From Molossus alvarezi (Eukaryota; Chordata; Mammalia; Chiroptera; Molossidae), in contig CM073896.1 in the NCBI GenBank assembly GCA_037176705.1, positions 18,178,708-18,242,707 on the forward strand: 64,000 bases of DNA, given 5' to 3'. This document shows positions 24,124 to 34,592 of the stretch, piece by piece. Below the pieces are notes generated by a model. That model saw only the letters and a program-made list of their open reading frames with translations, had not been told where the DNA came from and did no database searches. Within the stretch, counting starts at the first letter, position 1; the number at the start of each line of letters is the position of its first letter. Position numbers and translations under genes: made by a program.

Positions 24124-25235
24124 TGCAGTGCATCTCCACAGCAGTGCATCTCCTCACTGCACTGCACCTCCCCGCTGCAGTGCTTCTCCTCACTGAAGCA
24201 CACCTCCCCGCTGCAGCGCTTCTCCTTGCTACAGCGCACCTCCCCGCTGCAGCGCTTCTCCTCACTGAAGCGCATCTCCTCACTGAAGCACACCTCCCTG
24301 CTGCAGCGCTTCTCCTCACTGAAGCGCATCTCCTCACTGAAGCACACCTCCCTGCTGCAGCGCTTCTCCTCACTGAAGCGCATCTCCTCACTGAAGCACA
24401 CCTCCCTGCTGCAGCGCTTCTCCTCACTGAAGCGCATCTCCTCACTGAAGCACACCTCCCTGCTGCAGTGCACCTCCCCGCTGCAGCGCATCTCCTTGCT
24501 ACAGCGCACCTCCCCGCTGCAGCGCATCTCCTCACTGAAGCACACCTCCCTGCTGCAGCGCACCTCCCCGCTGCAGTGCTTCTCCTTGCTACAGTGCACC
24601 TCCCCACTGCAGCGCACCTCCTCACTGAAGCGCACCTCCCCGCTGCAGCGCACCTCCCCACTGCAGCGCACCTCCTCACTGCAATGCATCTCCCTGCTGC
24701 AGTGCATCTCCTCACTGAAGCACATCTCCTCACTGAAGCACACCTCCCCGCTGCAGCGCACCTCCCCACTGCAGCGCACCTCCTCACTGCAATGCATCTC
24801 CCCGCTGCAGTGCATCTCCTCACTGAAGCACACCTCCTCACTGCAGTGCACCTCCTCACTGCAATGCATCTCCCCGCTGCAGTGCATCTCCTCACTGAAG
24901 TGCATCTCCTCACTGAAGCACACCTCCCCACTGCAGCGCACCTCCTCACTGCAATGCATCTCCCCGCTGCAGTGCATCTCCTCACTGAAGTGCATCTCCT
25001 CACTGAAGCACACCTCCCCACTGCAGCGCACCTCCTCACTGCAGCGCACCTCCTCACTGCAGCGCACCTCCTCACTGCAATGCATCTCCCCGCTGCAGCA
25101 CATCTCCCCGCTGCAGCACATCTCCCCGCTGCAGCGCACCTCCCCGCTGCAGCGCACCTCCTCACTGCAGCGCATCTCCCTGCTGCAGTGCATCTCCCCG
25201 CTGCAGTGCATCTCCCCACTGCAGTACATGTCCTC
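24124..25235. repeat. 18-bp minisatellite, about 62 copies
   Basis: The unit is close to CAGCGCACCTCCTCACTG, with variants at a few sites (CAG/AAG; CGC/CAC/TGC; ACC/ATC/TTC; CCG/CTG/TCA). 18 is a multiple of three and the unit lacks stops, so long frames stay open on both strands (up to 547 codons on the minus strand, 383 on the plus). Their products are six-residue repeats, and no splice or promoter evidence supports coding. The array lies in the last intron. Confidence 0.95.
24250..24465. repeat. Four identical 54-bp higher-order units
   Basis: Three adjacent 18-bp units (CAGCGCTTCTCCTCACTG, AAGCGCATCTCCTCACTG, AAGCACACCTCCCTGCTG) recur as a block starting at 24250, 24304, 24358 and 24412 with no differences seen. 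Confidence 0.9.
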
Positions 25236-25244
25236 ACAGCAGTG

Positions 25245-26140
25245 ATTTTTGCAGGGTATCCTTTTCTCTTTGGCAGGATTTTGCTAGGAGGGTAATCATT
25301 TGTTTTCCAGTCTTTGAGGAGCACATGTGTCTTCATCCCCTTTAACACTGTGTATGAAAATGAAAATATTGACAATGAACAGTTTTTGCCTCTCTTCCTT
25401 TTTCCTCTACCCAACCTAGGGAATAAATGCCCCATGCTAAGTAAAAAGATGAAGGTGTCTAATATTAGAATGCCAACATCTGAACTAGGGAACAGTGTCC
25501 AAACTGCTAACACCTTTCTTACTAACCATCCTGCATTATGAGAATCAAGGCTGTTCCACAAGGCAGCCAGCCGATGGGTCTTCCGAATGAAGTGTTCAGT
25601 GATACCTTCCCTCCAGAAAGCCCAGGCAGAGAGAAGATGAAGATTTTTAGCTATGTTCCCCCCCATGCCCCCGTTCCGTAAGAAAAGAGGAAAGACATTT
25701 GAATTTTATTCATGGTATGTCACTACTCTGGATATACATGATGAAAGATACCTGTTTGGGGTTTCCTTTTTATCTCTCTCTAAGTAGCTTATGAGTGTCT
25801 ACTCTAGTTTACTAAATTTTCCTCACGAAGTGGCTAGCTTATACCCCCTGATTGTACCTTGCAGTTCCTTAAATTTTTAGAAAATATTCTTTTAAGACCA
25901 AGAATTAGGAAAGCAAGTTAGAAGGCAAAATAAAATGAATTACAATCATAACTCATTCTGTAACAGGCAGCCACACAGCATAATTGCCTTGCATACCACT
26001 CAGATAAAATGAGGTCAGAAGCAGCTCTACTCCCAGAGGTGACCGAGCCAAAAGTCAGGGGCAAGATCAGTGCAGCAAAGGCTAAAGTCCTTTGGCAGCT
26101 GCTGAGACTCCACTGAGTCTTGGATAAATAAAAGACATCA
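25245..26140. other. Intron between minisatellite and SINE, nothing recognised
   Basis: No exon or clear repeat was recognised. Confidence 0.3.
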
Positions 26141-26141
26141 G

Positions 26142-26367
26142 CCTGGCCCAGCCGGTGTGGCTCAGTGATCGAGTGTTGACCCGTGCACCAAGAGGTGCGC
26201 CAGTTCAATTCCTGGGCAGGGCACATGCCCAGGTTGTGGGCCCAATCCCCAGTGGGGGGCATGCAGGAGGCGGCCAGTTGATGTTCTCTCTCATCGATGT
26301 TTCTCTCTTTCTCCTCCCTCTTCTCTGTCTAAAATCAATAAAGAAAAAAATTAAAATAAATAAAAAG
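26142..26367 (+). mobile_element. VES-like SINE with AAAATCAATAAA-type tail
   Basis: CCTGGCCCAGCCGGTGTGGC, a B-box-like GTTCAATTCC, a short TTTCTCTC stretch, then CTAAAATCAATAAAG. The tail differs from the GGTGAGGAT type and marks a different subfamily, as do the minus-strand copies at 3463 and 34430. Confidence 0.85.
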
Positions 26368-26598
26368 GCATTAGCTTTTAACCTTGCCAATAACTTAGTC
26401 TTCACAGCATAAATACTTATTAGACCAATCAAATGGATTTGGAGATGATTAATAAACAAAATAATACTACCTCAGTTGCTTCATGTGAAGTGAAAACTAC
26501 AACCCTGTAAGATCATGTTGTTGCTTTCCAGCAAGAACAAGGCAATTTCCAGGACAGAATTTGGGAAGGTTGTGTCTGTGTTATTAAATACTCTGCAG

Positions 26599-26838
26599 CC
26601 CTGGCCTGTTTGGTTCAGCAGTTGGAACGTCAGCCTGCGGTCCAGAGAGACTCGGGTTCTGTTCCCGCTATGGGCACGTACCTCGGTTGCAGTTTGTCCC
26701 CAGCCCTGGTTGGGTCGTGCAGGTGGCAGCCACTCGATGTGTCCCTCTTACATCAATGTTTCTCTCTCTCTCTTCCTCTCTCTCCCTCCCACTCTATCTG
26801 AACAAAAAATGGAAAAATGTCCTCGGGTGAGGATAATA
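26599..26838 (+). mobile_element. Bat VES SINE
   Basis: Starts CCCTGGCCTGTTTGGTTCAG and ends CCTCGGGTGAGGATAATAAA, running into a CATA microsatellite. Confidence 0.92.
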
Positions 26839-26842
26839 AATA

Positions 26843-26877
26843 AATACATACATACATACATACATACATACATACTT
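26843..26877. repeat. (CATA)n microsatellite at the SINE tail
   Basis: About eight CATA units grew out of the A-rich SINE tail. Confidence 0.9.
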
Positions 26878-27419
26878 GCAGGCGCTGAGCGTGGCTGTTG
26901 ATCAGGCAGAGGTAGTACCTGGATTGGAACAGGAACAGGCCCAGTGTGGTGAGGACTGGGAGTCACGGTGCTCACCTGAAGCCACAGAAGTCACGAGTGT
27001 GCAGTATGGCTCACCACTGAGCTCACGGGGAGCGCACACCTAGAGCCGGCTCTGGGTGGCAAAAATAACAGGGACGTTAAAGCTTCTACTTACACACATT
27101 TTGAAAACTTTTACCTTCAGGATTCTCTGTTGTGTGCAAAATCCAAACTGAAAGTGTCATACAAATCCCTCTTGGTTTTCTGCCTCTTTCTTGGCAGTTT
27201 GTCCCTCCTGTCTGTGCACCAGGTCCTCGCAGAACTGGCCTGTGCGTGCTCCCTCTCCCTGGGAGGCCCCATCCCTCATCTTTGCCGGAATGGCTGGAGG
27301 TAACAGCAGAGAACCCTTCCCTACCACTTTGCCCATTGCCGGTCACTGGCTTAGGTCCCCTGTGGGGGGTCCTGCATTAGACCCCATCATGGGGTTTACC
27401 ACTGCTTTGGTTTGACCTT

Positions 27420-27540
27420 CATAAAGTCCTTGAAGACAGGGAAGTAGGGCTTGTTCTGTTGTATAGTTCTACTACAGTGCCTAGTACATAAAAGGGTTCT
27501 ATAAATATGGGTTGAATAAATAAATGAATGTTTTATGGAA
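27420..27540 (+). mobile_element. L2 3'-end fragment
   Basis: CCTTGAAGACAGGGAAGTAGG, CAGTGCCTAGTACATA and GGGTTGAATAAATAAATGAATG follow the L2 3'-end pattern. Confidence 0.65.
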
Positions 27541-27617
27541 ATAGTATATAAAATATAGATGTAATTCTAAAACTTTGGGATTTTCAATCATGTGCTGCAA
27601 CACCATCTATGGTTTTG

Positions 27618-27808
27618 CAGTGATTCTCAACCTTCCTGATGCCGCGACCCTTTAATACAGTTCCTCATGATGTGGTGACCCCCAACCATAAAATTATTTT
27701 TGTTGCTACTTCATAACTGTGATTTTACTACTGTTATGTCTTAGGCGACCCCTGTGAAAGGGTCGTTCCTCCCCCAAAGGGGTCGTGACCCACAGTTGAG
27801 AACTGCTG
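27618..27808. mobile_element. SPIN-like non-autonomous hAT transposon
   Basis: It is 191 bp long with inverted ends (CAGTGATTCTCAACC left; the right end reverse complemented reads CAGCAGTTCTCAACTG). The interior phrases GCCGCGACCCTTTAATACAG, GGTGACCCCCAACCATAAAA and GGCGACCCCTGTGAAAGGGT match my recollection of SPIN elements, known to have spread horizontally among bats, rodents, tenrec, opossum and reptiles. It has no transposase. A clean 8-bp target duplication is not evident. Confidence 0.75.
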
Positions 27809-27879
27809 GGTTACAGGAATGTTTACAAACATTGGGCTGTCTTGACTCACGGCCCAAACCCAGCATCAGCAGAGCAATA

Positions 27880-28235
27880 CCCGCTGTCTTACTTGGTCAG
27901 CTTGGGATGCCGTAACAAATTACCACACACTGGAGCTTATGGTAGACATTTCTCACAGTTCTGGAGCCTGGGAAGTCCAGGATCAAGGTGCCAGTCAATT
28001 TGGTTTCTGGCGAGGGCTCTCTTGCTGGCTTCCAGATGACCACCTCCTCACTGTGTCTTGTCATGACAGAGAGAAAGAGCTCTCTGGTGAGTTCTTACCA
28101 CCTCATTTAACTTTAATTACCTCCTGAGGGCTCTGTCTCCAAATCTAGTCACACTGGGATTGATCAGGGCTTCAGCATATGACTTTGGGAGAACACAGTT
28201 CAGTCCACAGTACCCTCGCCTGGCAAAAGGAGCAG
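27880..28235 (-). mobile_element. MaLR/MLT1-like LTR fragment, minus strand
   Basis: CGTAACAAATTACCACACACTGG, then TCACAGTTCTGGAGCCTGGGAAG, is the reverse complement of the familiar 3' end of MLT1-type LTRs. It is diverged. Confidence 0.6.
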
Positions 28236-28421
28236 AATCTAGTGCCCAGAGTCCCGAAACAACCTTTCTTCCTCTATCTTACCAGGGTTTCAGAAGGTCC
28301 ATTTCCCACACCTGCATGTAACAGCTTTAATTAGTATCTTATACTGGAATTCAACTCGCTTTAAATAGCATCTCACATCTTTTTTGCCCTAGTATCAGAA
28401 GTGACACATGCATTTCTATTT

Positions 28422-30090
28422 GTTTTTTTTTTAATTTTATTTTTCAATTGCAGTTGGCATTCAATATTATATTAGCTTCAGGTATACCGCATAGTAGTTA
28501 GACATTTATATAACTTACCAAGTGATACTTCTGGTAAGTCTAATACCCACCTGTCACCATACATGTTACATTATTATTATTGACTGCATTTCTTATATTT
28601 ACATCAGTATGACTATTTTGTAACTGCCAATCTGTACTTTTTAATCTCTTCACCTTTTTCACCCCGCTCCAAGCCCACTTCCTACCTGGCAACCATCAGT
28701 TTGTTCACTGTATCTATGAATCTTTTCTGTTTTGCTTTTTAGATTCCATAAATAAGTGAAATCATCTAGTATTTGTCTTTCTCTGTCTGACTTATTTCAC
28801 TTAGCATAATACCCTCTAGGTCCATCCATGTTGTTACAGATGATATGGTCTCATTCTTTTTTATAGCTGAGTGATATTCTATTGAGTATATGTACTACAT
28901 CTTCTGTATCGTTATCTATTGATAGGTACGTAGGTTGCTTCCATATCTTGGCTATTGTAAATAATGCTGCAGTGCTTGTAGGGATGCATATATTTTTTTA
29001 AACTAGTGTTTGGAATTTCTTCAAATACATACCCAGAAGTGGAATTGTTGGGTCATAAGGTAGTTATATTTTTAATTTTTGAGGAACCTTTATATTGTTT
29101 TCCATAGTGGTTGCACCAATTTACAGTCCTACCAACAAAGTGCACTCGGGTTCCCTTTTCTCCACATCTTCACCAACACTTGTTGATTTATTGATGATAG
29201 CAATTCTGACAGCTGTGAGGTGATACAGCTCATTGTGGTTTTAATTTGCATTTCTTTGGTGATTGGTGACATCGAGCATCTTTTCATATGTCTGTTGGCC
29301 GTCTGTATGTCCCTTTCAGAGAAGTGGCTGTTTAGGTCCTTTAACCATTTCTTTAATTGGATTGTTTGTGTTTTTGGTGTTGAATTGTATGAGTTCTTTA
29401 TAAATATTGGATATTAACCCCCATCAGATCTATCATTAGCAAATATCTTCTTCCATTCAGTAGGTTGTCTTTTTGTTTTATTGATGGTTGCCTTTGCTGT
29501 GCAAAAACTTTTCAGTTTGATGTAGTCCCAGACATTTATTTTTTTCTTTTATTTCCCTTGCCTGAGGAGATATATCCAAAAAAAATATTACTAAGAGCAA
29601 TGAGAACAGTTTCATTCTTTTTTATAGCTGAGTAATATTCTTTTATTGCCTATGTTTTCTTCTAGGAATTTTATGGTTTCAGGTCTCACATCTAAATCTT
29701 TTATCCATTTTGAATTTATTCTTGTGTTTGGTGTAAGAAAGTGATCTAGTTTCATTATTTGCACAGTTCTGTCCAGTTTTCCCAACACCATTTATTGAAG
29801 AGGCTGTCTTTATATTTTCCCATTGTACATTCTGGCCTCCTTTGTCACGTATTAATTGATTGTAAAGGCGTGGGTTAATTTCTGGGCTCTCTGTTCTGTT
29901 CCACTGATCTGTATGTCTGTTTTTATGCCAGTACCTTGCTGTTTTGACTACTATGGCCTGTAGTAGTTTGTTATCAGGTCATGCAATACCTCGAACTGTC
30001 TTCTTTCTCAAGATTGCTGTGGCTATTCGTGTCTTTTGTGGTTCCATATACATTTTAGGATTACTTGTTGTAGTTCTGTGGGAAAAAGTA
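28422..30090 (-). mobile_element. 5'-truncated L1 fragment, minus strand
   Basis: The plus strand starts with a T-run and reads through the reverse complement of the L1 3' UTR and the end of ORF2: CTGACTTATTTCACTTAGCA, CCATCCATGTTGTTACAGA, CTTGGCTATTGTAAATAATG, CTCCACATCTTCACCAACAC. About 1.67 kb remains of a 6-7 kb element. The reverse transcriptase frame is broken by many stops. Confidence 0.9.
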
Positions 30091-30674
30091 GTGTCTCACT
30101 TTCCGGTTTAGCTGTCTATACCCAAATCGGACCAGTCGGGGAAGAAAGAATCCAGGTTTATCAATTTAGAACTTTCATTTAGGCTCATCAAAAGTTGTAT
30201 TTGTGTGGAAGAAAGGGGAAAAGGACAGAGAAATTAAAAATTCCCTTCTTGTTTTTCAGAATTTTTTTCTTTTCTACATATTAAGACCCTTCTTTGACAA
30301 TTTTATTTTATGGAACTTGAATGTAATATAGATTTTCAAATACAGATCATATGAATTACGATTCTCATGTCAGTCATAAATTGGCTGACTGGAAGAGTAG
30401 CGTGCTGGGATCCCATAATTCCCAGGAAATTCCTAATAGTATAAATCAGAATAATTTTAAAAGCTGGTGATTTCATGAGCTAAAATATTTTTTTTTCAGT
30501 AGTGTAAGGAAAGGGGTCACATTCTCTAGTGTAAAAGGCACTTCTGTTATGGAATGAAGGTAATATGTGCTAAAGGAATAAGATTGCTTTGTTTCTACGT
30601 TTCATATGATGACAAGTTCTTTGAAAATAAAATATAATAAAAATAACCACTGGTTTTGTTCATTAAATCTTCAG

Positions 30675-31644
30675 AAAACAATTTGAAGAAATGGCTTCTT
30701 ATTTTAATTTGTCTTCTGTAAAGGAGTTTGCCCAACATGTAGCTACTGCCACATCAGAAGGACGACAGAAAATGCTGAGAGACTTTTATGCTTCTCAGTA
30801 TCCAGAGGTCAAAAGTTTTTATGTGGATTCTGCCACGGAATTCATTAAACCTGCCTGTGGGGAAGGAAAGAGAGTCGGGAACAAGTCTGAAAGGAGAGAA
30901 TCTCTTATAAAGGAAAGGCTGCCAGATTCCAAAACTTTGTCATTTAAAGCTTCTACCAAAAAATGTTCTCAGACTTGCAGCTCAAAAATACATAAAGAAA
31001 AATCAATTAAGCCTCAGAGTCATGGTTTCTGTAGAGAAGAGGTGCTGTCTAACAGTGCAGAAACTCAGAAATTACCTGTGAGCTCCACCCAGGAGACTGA
31101 CAACGAAAAACCCAGCCAAGTGTCCAAGGACACTGTGGCATCCAGTTCCCTGAACAGTGAGTCTGCAGCATGTGACAGAAGGTCAGAAAACACCATGATA
31201 GACCAGCAGACCTTCACAAGAATGGGCAGTTCAAGAAATGAAGCCTGTCTCCAAGTGGAAAACGAAACAATAAAAAATCCAGTGTTAGAAAAGACTTCTG
31301 TGGTAGGCTTACTCGGTGACACCTCTATTCTTGATGACCTCTTTAAAAGTCATGGGAACAGTCCCACACGACTGCCAAAGAAAATTCTTTCAGGGCCCCT
31401 GGAAAAAGCAAAGCAGAGACCGAAAGATTTCTGGGACATCTTGAATGAGCAGAACGGCGACCGTCTCAGTCAACTCACTGACTTGACGGTGATAGAGACG
31501 CTGTGTGAAAGAGCGCCCCCTGCTGCAGCCTCCAGAAGGAAGGAGCAGCTGGAAACGTCTCTTTGGAAATCAAATGAGAACTTTCTGTGGAAAAAATGTA
31601 ACTCAAGTGATACAGATGAAAACGCAGCCGAGATGCAAGAATAA
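30675..31644 (+). CDS. ERCC6L2: Last coding exon of an ERCC6L2-like gene, C-terminal part
   Basis: The acceptor is TCTTCAG (AG at 30673-30674). One base completes the split Arg codon, then 322 codons run to TAA at 31642-31644. The first 50 or so residues ([20 protein letters not shown], then a stretch with [13 protein letters not shown]) look like a compact helical domain and continue the GIRR end of the previous exon. This is what I recall as the HEBO domain of long ERCC6L2. Next come about 150 residues rich in Ser, Lys, Glu and Thr that look disordered. Two more ordered-looking pieces follow: [17 protein letters not shown] and [13 protein letters not shown], then [16 protein letters not shown]. 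The end is polar and acidic. The reading frame is undamaged and ends at a plausible gene end, so the gene looks functional. The in-frame ATG at 30691 is internal and not a start. Confidence 0.75.
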
Positions 31645-31915
31645 TACATCAGCATGCAAACGAATCATCACACCAGTGAACTTCTGCCATCAATGTTTGT
31701 AACACTGTATTTCAACCTAATTATGTTAACTGGAAACACTTGTCAACATATATTTTTATTAAACTCTTGCTGTAGCGTTGTTTTTTAAGTCTAAAATGTT
31801 ATCATGTATTTGCTGTCCTGAATACTTATTTGAGCTTTTTAAAATATGGTTTTATTCTGATGTATTATAAAATATGATTTTATTTATAGAATAAAATATG
31901 ATTCTATTCCATAAA
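31645..31915 (+). other. Probable 3' UTR with two polyadenylation signals
   Basis: The AT-rich sequence after the TAA stop contains ATTAAA at 31758-31763 and AATAAA at 31890-31895. Either could end the mRNA; the first would give a 3' UTR of roughly 135 bases. Cleavage sites are inferred. Confidence 0.5.
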
Positions 31916-32560
31916 CGTCTTAAGGAATAGAAGAGATCGTGTTTCCAGGAGACCTGGGGCACCTCCCTTGCTGAGTAATTACGTGACCCTGTGGACGAGT
32001 CACTGACCCTGGTGCACAGTTGTTTCCTAAACTGAAAGATGAAGGTTTTGAACTTGATCAACATGAGGGCTCTTCTAGTTTAAAAAGCTTTCGTTCACTC
32101 TCCCAGATTTCATTAAATCATAGGTCGACCCAAATCGAGTGTACATTGATGTGTTTCTTTCTTGCTAACGTTTGGAAAATTGTTACATTAACTGTTTTTC
32201 CTTTACCCTCAGTATCATATAGTACTTTTGGTAAATTACTTTAGGTGACAGTAATTACTAGAACTGAATATGTGGTATTATGCTAAAATAGTAAGTTTAT
32301 AATTGTTTAAAATCAAAGGATTATGGTTGTATAACTTTACCATATGCAATATGTGGAAGTAATATAATTATTACCTTAGCTACAGAATGTCAGTGTCTCA
32401 ACTTTTTATACAACTATTACGATTTAATCAATATAAAGCTTTGTATAGTACTTTTGTATTTCTTAAGTACAAAGAAATGAGTAAATATTTTATTTTATTT
32501 GAAACTTATATTTTGTCAGATCTAATTTATGTGGTTTATACCCAACGGAATGTGCTCATT
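31916..32560. other. Downstream flank of the gene, nothing recognised
   Basis: A short MIR-like phrase (GACCCTGTGGACGAGTCACTGACCC) lies near 31984-32010. Otherwise this is AT-rich. Confidence 0.3.
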
Positions 32561-32572
32561 GCCGAATTCCTT

Positions 32573-32842
32573 TATTTTTTCATTTTTTTTATCCTCACCT
32601 GAGGACACTTTTCCATATTTTGTTCAGATAGAGTGGGAGAGGGAGGGAGAGAGAGACAGAGAGAGAAGAGACAGAGACAGAGACATCGACGTGAAAGGGA
32701 CACCGAGTGGCTGCCACCCTCGTGATCCAACCAGGGCCAGGGACAAACTGCAACCGAGGCACGTGCCCTTAGTGGGAACCGAACCCAGGTCTCTCTGGAC
32801 TGCAGGCCAAAGCTCTAACCACTGAGCAGAACCAGCCAGAGC
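32573..32842 (-). mobile_element. Bat VES SINE with near-perfect target duplication
   Basis: Minus-strand copy ending ACTGAGCAGAACCAGCCAGAGC. GCCGAATTCCTTTATT at 32561-32576 and GCCGAATTTCTTTATT at 32841-32856 form a 16-bp duplication with one difference. Confidence 0.9.
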
Positions 32843-32856
32843 CGAATTTCTTTATT

Positions 32857-34429
32857 GGAAACACTAGCTCAGCCCGAGGTGCTGTGCTAGGAGCTCCAGG
32901 GGAAGGTGTGCCACGGCTCCAGGTGAGAGAGCGAACCCTGTCTGTGAAGCCCGGCCCGTGCCTGGCACGTGGTAGCGGGTCCATTCAGACGCACTGTGGG
33001 AACTTTTCCTCAGCTGAGCTCGCAGGCTGATAGGAGGAATTGTCCGGAAAGTACCCATGAACCAGGAAATGATAGTGCTCAGGGGTCATTGTTATTGAGT
33101 TGAGGGGAGAGGCCCCCAGAGGACCCTGGATGAGGAGCCATTGCTCAGAAATGACAAAAAAATAAAAAGTCAAAAAGAAATTTCTTCTCAAAGGACTGAG
33201 TAGCCAAGCATATTTTTCTCTAGGGCAGTGTTGAGGGCTGTGAATATATATTTTATATCATACCAGTATATATGTATTAGTACATATATATGATTGAAAT
33301 AAAAGATTTATGAAGTAATATTTACCCCCGAAGCATGTAATATACTTTGATATTTTCTCTTCTATTGTACTTTTGGCTTTTTTTTTTTTTTTTTTTTTCA
33401 GTGTTCTTATAACTCACTGAATTCATTTGTGACCCACTAATGAGTAGGAACCACAGTTTGAAAAATCACTGTTTTAGGTTATATAAAGTTTTGGTTTTTC
33501 AGTTTATCTGTCCAGACTTATCACCCTATCACACACTGCACTCCAGCATCGAGGTGTGTACTGCAGAGTGATGTGCTGCAGCCTGGTATACCTGGCATGT
33601 AATGGTGTCAGCCCCGTGCGGTCAGCCGTGCAGGGAGCTCGGATGAGCAATGCCCCTTCATCTCAGCTCATATACCGGGCAGCAGAGCTCGGGCATTAAC
33701 AAGAGTGTATCTTTCATAAAATAAAACCCCTTTCAAAATTTTACATGGACATGACCTTAGAGTCATAAAGCTTTCCTACAAATATAAGCTCTATACTCTT
33801 CAAATATAATAAAATACTATTAAAGTAATATCAGTAATAGTCAAAATAGGAGCAAAAATACAGACCTGGAGTTTAAATTGATTTCCAACACTTGCCAGTG
33901 ACAGGCTTGACATGACCATGCAGAAACAGTGTGCCAAGCAGAGCACAGGGTCCAGGATGAAAAGAAGCCAGAAAATTCCTGAAGGGACTCTGGAGCAGTG
34001 GAAGATTTGGGTCAACCGTGGAGCAGACACTACGAAGGGTCGGCAGTAAGAATCCTTCCTCTGAAAGCCACCAGTTTCTGCCAATTAAACAGGGGACTTC
34101 TTCCAGCCTCAATTTCCCCTTTGTATTTGAGAGAGAATATAAATCAGTGGTGGTCAAGCATTTCTTAAAGCAATTGAACTCTATCTTATTTGGAAGCTCG
34201 GCTATTTAAAGCAGATACAGGTCTTTTGGTTCAAGTACTGTTACTGCGGCTTCATGCAGTGCTAGTTTGAAAACCACCAGGATGAGATCATGATTAAAAA
34301 ACCTTCCAGATGCAAGTTTTGTGCCACAATGTGTCTTTTTTACTTCTCTTTAAAGCAATGATACAGTTTCTGGCTCTTAGCACTCAACACAGTTTTGTTT
34401 TGTTGTTAATCTTCTCCCAAGGATATGTT
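32857..34429. other. Intergenic, no gene seen
   Basis: It includes a pure T run near 33379-33400 and old repeat-like sequence. No exon. Confidence 0.3.
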
Positions 34430-34592
34430 TGTTGACTTTAGAGAGAGAGGAAATTGATGTGAGAGAAAAACATCAATCCGTTGCCTCCCATAGATCGAAC
34501 CCACAATCTAAGCATGTGCCCTGACTGGGAATTGAACCGGCAGCCTTTTTCGTGTGTGGGACACTCCAACCAACTGGGCCACCTGGCCAGGA
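34430..34592 (-). mobile_element. Diverged VES-like SINE, minus strand
   Basis: TTGACTTTAGAGAGAGAGG, AACCCACAATCTAAGCATGTG, then CAACTGGGCCACCTGGCCAGG on the plus strand. Older than most other copies. Confidence 0.75.

Larger units (their letters stand above)
20956..30674 (+). other. Last intron of the ERCC6L2-like gene
   Basis: The intron begins GTATGT and ends TCTTCAG and is 9719 bases long. It carries three VES SINEs, an old L2-like block, the 18-bp minisatellite, a SPIN-like element, a MaLR-like LTR fragment and a long L1 fragment, each listed separately. The flanking exons join in phase, so no coding exon needs to be missing between them. Confidence 0.7.

Noticed and set aside
24023..25666. 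547-codon minus-strand open frame, plus large overlapping frames on both strands
   Set aside because: It is created by an 18-bp repeat with no stop codon. The product is a monotonous Cys/Arg/Ala repeat, and overlapping frames are equally open. No promoter, splice or family evidence.
28422..30090. Functional L1 element
   Set aside because: Truncated to about 1.67 kb with many stops in the reverse transcriptase region.
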